Source: Sphingobacterium sp. R2
Lineage (GTDB): Bacteria > Bacteroidota > Bacteroidia > Sphingobacteriales > Sphingobacteriaceae
Length of the DNA stretch: 64,000 nucleotides
NCBI RefSeq assembly: GCF_040760075.1
Contig: NZ_CP142884.1
Span: forward strand, 3,844,001 to 3,908,000
Reading direction: 5' to 3'
Of the stretch, positions 60,113 through 64,000 are shown piece after piece. Position 1 is the first letter of the stretch, and each line of letters begins with the position of its first letter. The notes beneath the pieces are model-generated. The model did no database searches. It was given only the letters and a program-made list of their open reading frames with translations, and was not told where the DNA came from. Both the position numbers and the translations under genes were made by a program.

Positions 60113-60760
60113 TCAATACCCTGCTGTAAATCTAGTTTGATGATGTCGAGGTTTTTCAACTTCGTCTGCAATCACTACAGCGACATCCTCTGCTGAAAGC
60201 AAATTTCTTCCATCCGCGTTCATCACCGGATGGTCTGTTCCCAAACGGTATTGACCGGTTCTGCCGATCGTGATACCTGGGTTCATCTCCAAAGCAGGGC
60301 TAAAATACGCCCAATCCAAATCTTTCTCCTGTTTTATCACATCAAAATAAGCTTTTGTTGCTTGAGCTTTCGGGATAAAAGGCAAATCCTGTGGTAAAGT
60401 ATCCAAGATCGCTACGCCCTCTTCGTTTAGCAAACTTCCACCACCACCCACGATGATATAACGTTTAATACCGGCACTTCTAACTGCTTCCTGAATGGCT
60501 AATGAACCTTTCATAAAGTCTTCTGCTAAATTTGGATTATTGGCGTCTGGACTGAACGCATTCACTACTATTTCTACCCCCTCTATGGATGATGTCAAAG
60601 TAGTAATATCTGTGACATCCACTTGTGCAAACTGCAGATTACTTTTATCCGAAGTGTTTTCTTTTCTCGAAATCGCCAAAACCTGATGATTTCTATTTAC
60701 TAATTCATTTGTGATTCGACTACCCACAAAACCGGTAGCACCGATAACAGCTATTTTCAT
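60113..60760 (-). CDS. NAD(P)H-binding oxidoreductase (NmrA/YwnB-like)
   Basis: A 215-residue atypical short-chain dehydrogenase. The Rossmann loop is IGATGFVGSRI (residues 5-15), then QVDVTDITTL and IIVGGGGSLL. ITIGRTGQYRLGT follows as in the YwnB/NAD(P)-binding group. It lacks the YxxxK catalytic pair, so it probably binds NAD(P)H as a reductase or regulator. It is 24 nt downstream of the frameshifted DsbA gene on the same strand. Confidence 0.85.
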   Translation of the reverse strand: MKIAVIGATGFVGSRITNELVNRNHQVLAISRKENTSDKSNLQFAQVDVTDITTLTSSIEGVEIVVNAFSPDANNPNLAEDFMKGSLAIQEAVRSAGIKRYIIVGGGGSLLNEEGVAILDTLPQDLPFIPKAQATKAYFDVIKQEKDLDWAYFSPALEMNPGITIGRTGQYRLGTDHPVMNADGRNLLSAEDVAVVIADEVEKPRHHQTRFTAGY

Positions 60761-60784
60761 TTTGCTATATGTTATTGTTAAAAT

Positions 60785-61494
60785 TTATTGTTCACATGTA
60801 CCGTCAGGTTTACAAACAGCACCTTCTATTAAGTCAAGTTTGCCTTTCGGTTTTTCTTCTCTCCACTCCTCAAAGGATTTTCGTAGTATCTCAAGGAAAA
60901 CTTTAGGATCTTGAGCTCCTGAAATTGCTCGTTTCCTGTCGAAAACAAAATATGGTACCCCATTGACACCAATTTCCTGAGCTTCCGTTATGTCTTTTTT
61001 TACCGCTTGTATATAGATTTGATTCTCTAAGGCTTGTTGTAATGCCACTCCGTCTAAACCTATCGATTGACCCAAACTAACGAGTGTAGGAATGTCATCA
61101 ACATTTTTACCGTCTGTGAAGTAGGCTTTAAACATAATCTCTTCCGCTTGATCTCCCTTACCGTTTTCTTTAGCAAAATGTTGAAACTGATGAGCTTTTA
61201 GCGTATTTACAGGAACTGTTTTATCGAAGTTGTAGGTCAGACCTACATGCTTTGCCATCTGTGTGGCGTATCCATTAAGCTGCTTGGCCTGCTCTAAGCT
61301 TATCCTTTTTTGATCCACTAAAACCTCATGAATACTCTTATCGGGTTGGGTTTGCAGTTCCGGCATAATCTGGTAACTTTTCCATTCAACCTCTACTTGG
61401 TTTTTATAAGCAAATTCACTTAAGGCAGTTTCGAATTTTTCTTTCCCGATGTAACAAAAAGGACAATCGCTCTTAGTTCGTATTTATCTACCAT
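60785..61494 (-). pseudogene. FrnE-like DsbA oxidoreductase, frameshifted start
   Basis: The 193-residue open frame 60785-61366 lacks the active site. In the same frame, upstream of its first Met, the sequence reads SDCPFCYIGKEKFETALSEF (61404-61471), which holds the CPFC motif, but no start precedes it: a stop lies at about 61484. An ATG in another frame at 61494 (MVDKYE) has the right distance, so one base has been lost or two gained near 61475-61484. The cis-Pro (GVNGVPYFVFD) and a C-terminal C-x5-C (VCKPDGTC) are intact. A sequencing error would also explain it. Confidence 0.75.
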
Positions 61495-61506
61495 GATATT
61501 ATTCGT

Positions 61507-61635
61507 TTAAGCTCTATCAATCTGAATGTAATAAACGCTAAACCATACAAGCGCCGTTAAAATCAACAACATAAACATAAATGCAATTGTACCATAAGGT
61601 CTAAAATGTTCTTCATTACTGTTCTTATTATCCAT
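61507..61635 (-). CDS. Cytochrome oxidase subunit IIa-like small protein
   Basis: A 42-residue protein, MDNKNSNEEHF then RPYGTIAFMFMLLILTALVW and FSVYYIQIDRA. A short polar N-terminus with K/R-P-x-G before a single transmembrane helix and the end WFSVYYI resemble subunit IIa of ba3-type cytochrome c oxidases. The genes for subunits I and II, which normally accompany it, are absent. It precedes the DsbA-type gene by 12 nt and has a -7 element 26 nt upstream. Confidence 0.6.
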   Translation of the reverse strand: MDNKNSNEEHFRPYGTIAFMFMLLILTALVWFSVYYIQIDRA

Positions 61636-61660
61636 CGTATTCGTATATAATATTTGTATG

Positions 61661-61668
61661 CAAAACTA
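61661..61668 (-). promoter_or_regulatory. -7 element for the subunit IIa-like gene
   Basis: On the minus strand TAGTTTTG matches TAnnTTTG, 25 nt before the ATG at 61635. Confidence 0.5.
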
Positions 61669-61909
61669 TTGGGGATAGCAATATATATCAAGGTATAAAC
61701 GACATCTTAAATAGTACTATTCATGGAGAAACAATGAATAACTTTTATTACTCGCTCAATTCTATGCCGTTTCATTTTCTAAAGAAATTTTTAACGAAAG
61801 CATTAAGGTCAATTCAAAAAAATGTTTCCTTAGTTGGATGCTACCCACATGAGGTACGCTGCTTCATTCACAAAATTCAAATAGTATTATGGAGTACAGG
61901 TTTATTATT

Positions 61910-61917
61910 TATATTTG
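61910..61917 (+). promoter_or_regulatory. -7 element for the TonB receptor gene
   Basis: TATATTTG matches TAnnTTTG, 54 nt before the receptor ATG at 61972. Confidence 0.5.
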
Positions 61918-61971
61918 TTCTAAATAAATATTAAATACAACCTTGTAGTCATAATCATCTATATCATTGAC

Positions 61972-64000
61972 ATGAAACCACCGATCAATTTTAACTTTTT
62001 TAATCCCATAGGGATTTTTTTTATTTTACTTATGATTTTATCGTCCCATAAAGCATTCTGCCAAACAGCAGCAGTGCGTGGTACAATAAAATCACAAACT
62101 GGGGAACGAATGCCATTTGTAACGGTATCGCTTTCGGAAAGCAAAAAAACAGTCCAAACTGACAATAATGGAGATTACAGCTTTACCACATTACAAGCTG
62201 GAAATTATATAATCTCTGCCAAATATTTGGGCGCAAACATGGAGTCAAAACAAATCACATTACTTAATGGTCAGGAAATGGTGGTAGACTTTGTATTAAG
62301 TCTAAAAGAAAGGGTACTTGACGGCATCGAAATCTCGGGATACCGCAGGTTTGGAAAGAAAGAATCCGAACAGGTAGCAAAGTTACCTTTAAAAAATTTG
62401 GAGAATCCCCAAGTATACAATGTTGTGCCCAAGGAAATTTTGCAGGAACAGCTCATCGTGACGTACAATGATGTGCTAAAAAATGTAACCGGTGTGAGCC
62501 AGGGTCTGGTCAATGGAAGCAACTCCTTTTATATGCGCGGTTTTGAGAACAACAGTTTCATCAGGAATGGCATCCAGGATAGAAAAGATAATAGTTTGGA
62601 AGTCGCTAATATAGAACACATCGAAGTATTGAAAGGCCCGTCGGCCACCTTATTTGGAAATAGTTTGACCTCGTTTGGTGGATTGATTAACCGGGTGACA
62701 AAGAAACCTTTCGACATAGCTAAGGGGGAGATTTCATATACATTGGGCGGATTCGACCTGAATAGAATTACTGCCGACATTAACACCCCCCTGGTAAAAG
62801 ATGCTGGACTTCTGATGCGCACAAATATTGCTTACCACGATGATGGCAATTACATGGATGCAGGTTTTACCAAACGTCTTTTTATTGCACCATCTCTCTT
62901 GTATAAAGTAAATGATCGTTTAACAATTTCGATCGATGCGGAGATCTATCAACAGAAAGCAAATGACTTCCATCGCCTATTTCCCGAAATGTCATTCACA
63001 AAAAAAAGCACAGAAAGCTTGGGAATCAACTGGAAGAGATATTATCATGGGAACGACCTAACGGAATCTAAACCATCCGTTAGCATTTATGCTGAAGCCG
63101 CTTATCAATTGTCAGCTAAGTGGAAGTCACAAACGCTGATCTCGCAAACAAAACACTCCAGTGTTGGCTACCGCGTATGGAATGAAATTATGCAGGACAG
63201 TGTGAATAGAAACATCCGATATAGTAACTCAAATTATAATAGTATTGAAATTCAACAAAATTTCAATGGAGACTTCGAGCTTGCCGGCCATCGCAACCGT
63301 TTGGTAGTGGGGCTGGATTATTATAACGCCCGATCCAATGAAAACTTCATTATTGCCTACCCGTTCGACCGTATTGGTTTAAAAGGAAAAGATCCAGCTT
63401 ATACTCATATTTCGAAAGCTAATGTAGATGCATTTTTAGCCACACTAAATCCCATACGTACAATCAGTGAACAAAGCACTTATAGCGCCTACTTTTCTGA
63501 TGTTTTTAATATATCTCATAATTTTTTGGCCATGGCGAGCCTTCGCATTGACCACTTTGCATCTGGGGGCTCATACGATCTGGCGGCTGATACGGTTACC
63601 GGAAAGTTTAGCCAAACAAATCTTTCGCCGAAATTGGGACTCGTGTACCAGCTTATACCAGACAAAATATCTTTATTTGGAAATTACATGAACGGATTCG
63701 CAAACAATGGTCCTGCTATACAGCCCGATGGTGCACGAACGGTTTTTAAGCCAAGCAATGCTAATCAATGGGAAGCCGGCCTCAAACTTAATTTGCTTGA
63801 TGGCAAATTAAATTCGACAATAAGTTATTATGATATTAAAGTGAACGATATCCTCAGACCTGATCCCACCCGCAATGGTTTCACTATACAGGACGGGGGA
63901 CAAATCAGTAGCGGACTGGAAACAGAATTAATTGTCAACATGGTGAAAGGTTTCAATATTATTGCTGGATATGCTTACAATAAAGCTTACTCCATAAATA
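61972..64000 (+). CDS. TonB-dependent siderophore receptor (partial, 3' end cut)
   Basis: The first 676 codons of an outer-membrane receptor; the frame is open to the window edge. Signal peptide to about residue 34 (LLMILSSHKAFCQ), then a carboxypeptidase-regulatory-like domain (about 37-112, VRGTIKSQTGERMPFVTVSL), then the plug (YNVVPKEILQEQLIVTYNDV, and VLKGPSATLFGNS, about 220-235) and the start of the 22-strand barrel (YSAYFSDVFNISHNF). VLKGPSATLFG is typical of siderophore receptors of the FhuA/FoxA type. The ligand is unknown; iron-controlled expression is expected but not seen. Confidence 0.92.
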   Translation, partial: MKPPINFNFFNPIGIFFILLMILSSHKAFCQTAAVRGTIKSQTGERMPFVTVSLSESKKTVQTDNNGDYSFTTLQAGNYIISAKYLGANMESKQITLLNGQEMVVDFVLSLKERVLDGIEISGYRRFGKKESEQVAKLPLKNLENPQVYNVVPKEILQEQLIVTYNDVLKNVTGVSQGLVNGSNSFYMRGFENNSFIRNGIQDRKDNSLEVANIEHIEVLKGPSATLFGNSLTSFGGLINRVTKKPFDIAKGEISYTLGGFDLNRITADINTPLVKDAGLLMRTNIAYHDDGNYMDAGFTKRLFIAPSLLYKVNDRLTISIDAEIYQQKANDFHRLFPEMSFTKKSTESLGINWKRYYHGNDLTESKPSVSIYAEAAYQLSAKWKSQTLISQTKHSSVGYRVWNEIMQDSVNRNIRYSNSNYNSIEIQQNFNGDFELAGHRNRLVVGLDYYNARSNENFIIAYPFDRIGLKGKDPAYTHISKANVDAFLATLNPIRTISEQSTYSAYFSDVFNISHNFLAMASLRIDHFASGGSYDLAADTVTGKFSQTNLSPKLGLVYQLIPDKISLFGNYMNGFANNGPAIQPDGARTVFKPSNANQWEAGLKLNLLDGKLNSTISYYDIKVNDILRPDPTRNGFTIQDGGQISSGLETELIVNMVKGFNIIAGYAYNKAYSIN

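Larger units (their letters stand above)
61636..61971. other. Region between the IIa-like gene and the TonB receptor
   Basis: About 335 nt, AT-rich. It holds the two divergent -7 elements (61661-61668 and 61910-61917), a palindrome ATAGTACTAT (61711-61720) and a 66-codon ORF of doubtful value (61734-61934). No Fur-box was recognised with confidence. Confidence 0.5.

Noticed and set aside
61734..61934. 66-codon plus-strand ORF with a hydrophobic C-terminus
   Set aside because: The -7 element for the TonB receptor lies inside its end, no start context is seen, and the sequence has no recognisable family.
1..64000. CRISPR array, intact insertion sequence or prophage genes
   Set aside because: No regular spaced repeats, intact transposase, integrase or phage structural genes were seen.

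Overview
The window looks like a chromosomal segment of a Bacteroidota bacterium, most likely Sphingobacterium or a close relative in Sphingobacteriaceae (genus is inference). Reasons: AT-rich DNA, many upstream regions with the Bacteroidota -7 element TAnnTTTG, lineage-typical families (DUF4296, DUF4294, DUF4468, BshB1, MutS2, LytS/LytTR pair, HEPN-extended sulfite reductase) and a TonB-dependent receptor with an N-terminal carboxypeptidase-regulatory-like domain.

Left part, 1 to about 33.7 kb, reads as core genome with tightly packed intact genes. It holds a DUF1345 membrane protein and lipoproteins (1-1672), a luciferase-like oxidoreductase, a methyltransferase abutting aspartate kinase, a DUF3298-type lipoprotein, GNAT and YggS/PLPBP genes (1730-7190), DUF4296 lipoprotein and mutS2 (7264-10402), and gdhA (11216-12547). 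A complete assimilatory sulfate operon on the minus strand (19383 down to 13011) encodes sulfite reductase with a HEPN tail, two siroheme-synthesis enzymes, APS reductase and both ATP sulfurylase subunits. A divergent promoter region separates it from the high-affinity phosphate operon pstS-pstC-pstA-pstB (19532-23009). Then come bshB1, glutathione peroxidase and DUF4294 (minus), spoT/relA, a Fur-family regulator, purA-pabB, tatD-tcdA with a 25-codon ORF filling the gap between them, a BON-domain lipoprotein, a GreA-like protein and tRNA-Ser(GGA).

Right part, from the tRNA-Ser to 64 kb, is different: short regulator/target pairs, hypothetical proteins and many broken genes. It starts with an imperfect copy of the tRNA 3' end, then a divergent HxlR regulator and a wrecked NmrA-type reductase, a frameshifted second luciferase-like oxidoreductase, an SDR and an AraC regulator, an MFS transporter, dxs with a divergent PLP-binding MocR/PdxR-like regulator, an SMR/HAD gene-fragment scar beside a GNAT gene, an operon of two small PH-like membrane proteins and a large TPR protein, a LytS/LytTR two-component pair, a VOC-domain lipoprotein with an AraC regulator, a DUF4468 protein, an Rpn nuclease pseudogene, nitronate monooxygenase with YceI, a Crp/Fnr regulator, DoxX, an NAD(P)-binding protein, a frameshifted FrnE-like DsbA oxidoreductase, an orphan 42-residue cytochrome-oxidase subunit IIa-like protein, and the first 676 codons of a TonB-dependent siderophore receptor.

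The most notable observations are the change in gene integrity at the tRNA-Ser; the dxs/MocR pair, whose TACAG repeats recur near neighbouring genes and suggest a local vitamin-B6-linked regulon; the HEPN domain fused to sulfite reductase; the orphan subunit IIa; a 7-C homopolymer frameshift; and several tandem operator-like repeats. No CRISPR array, intact insertion sequence, rRNA or recognisable riboswitch was seen. A wholly new multi-gene system is not demonstrated; the dxs/MocR locus is the best candidate for one worth testing.
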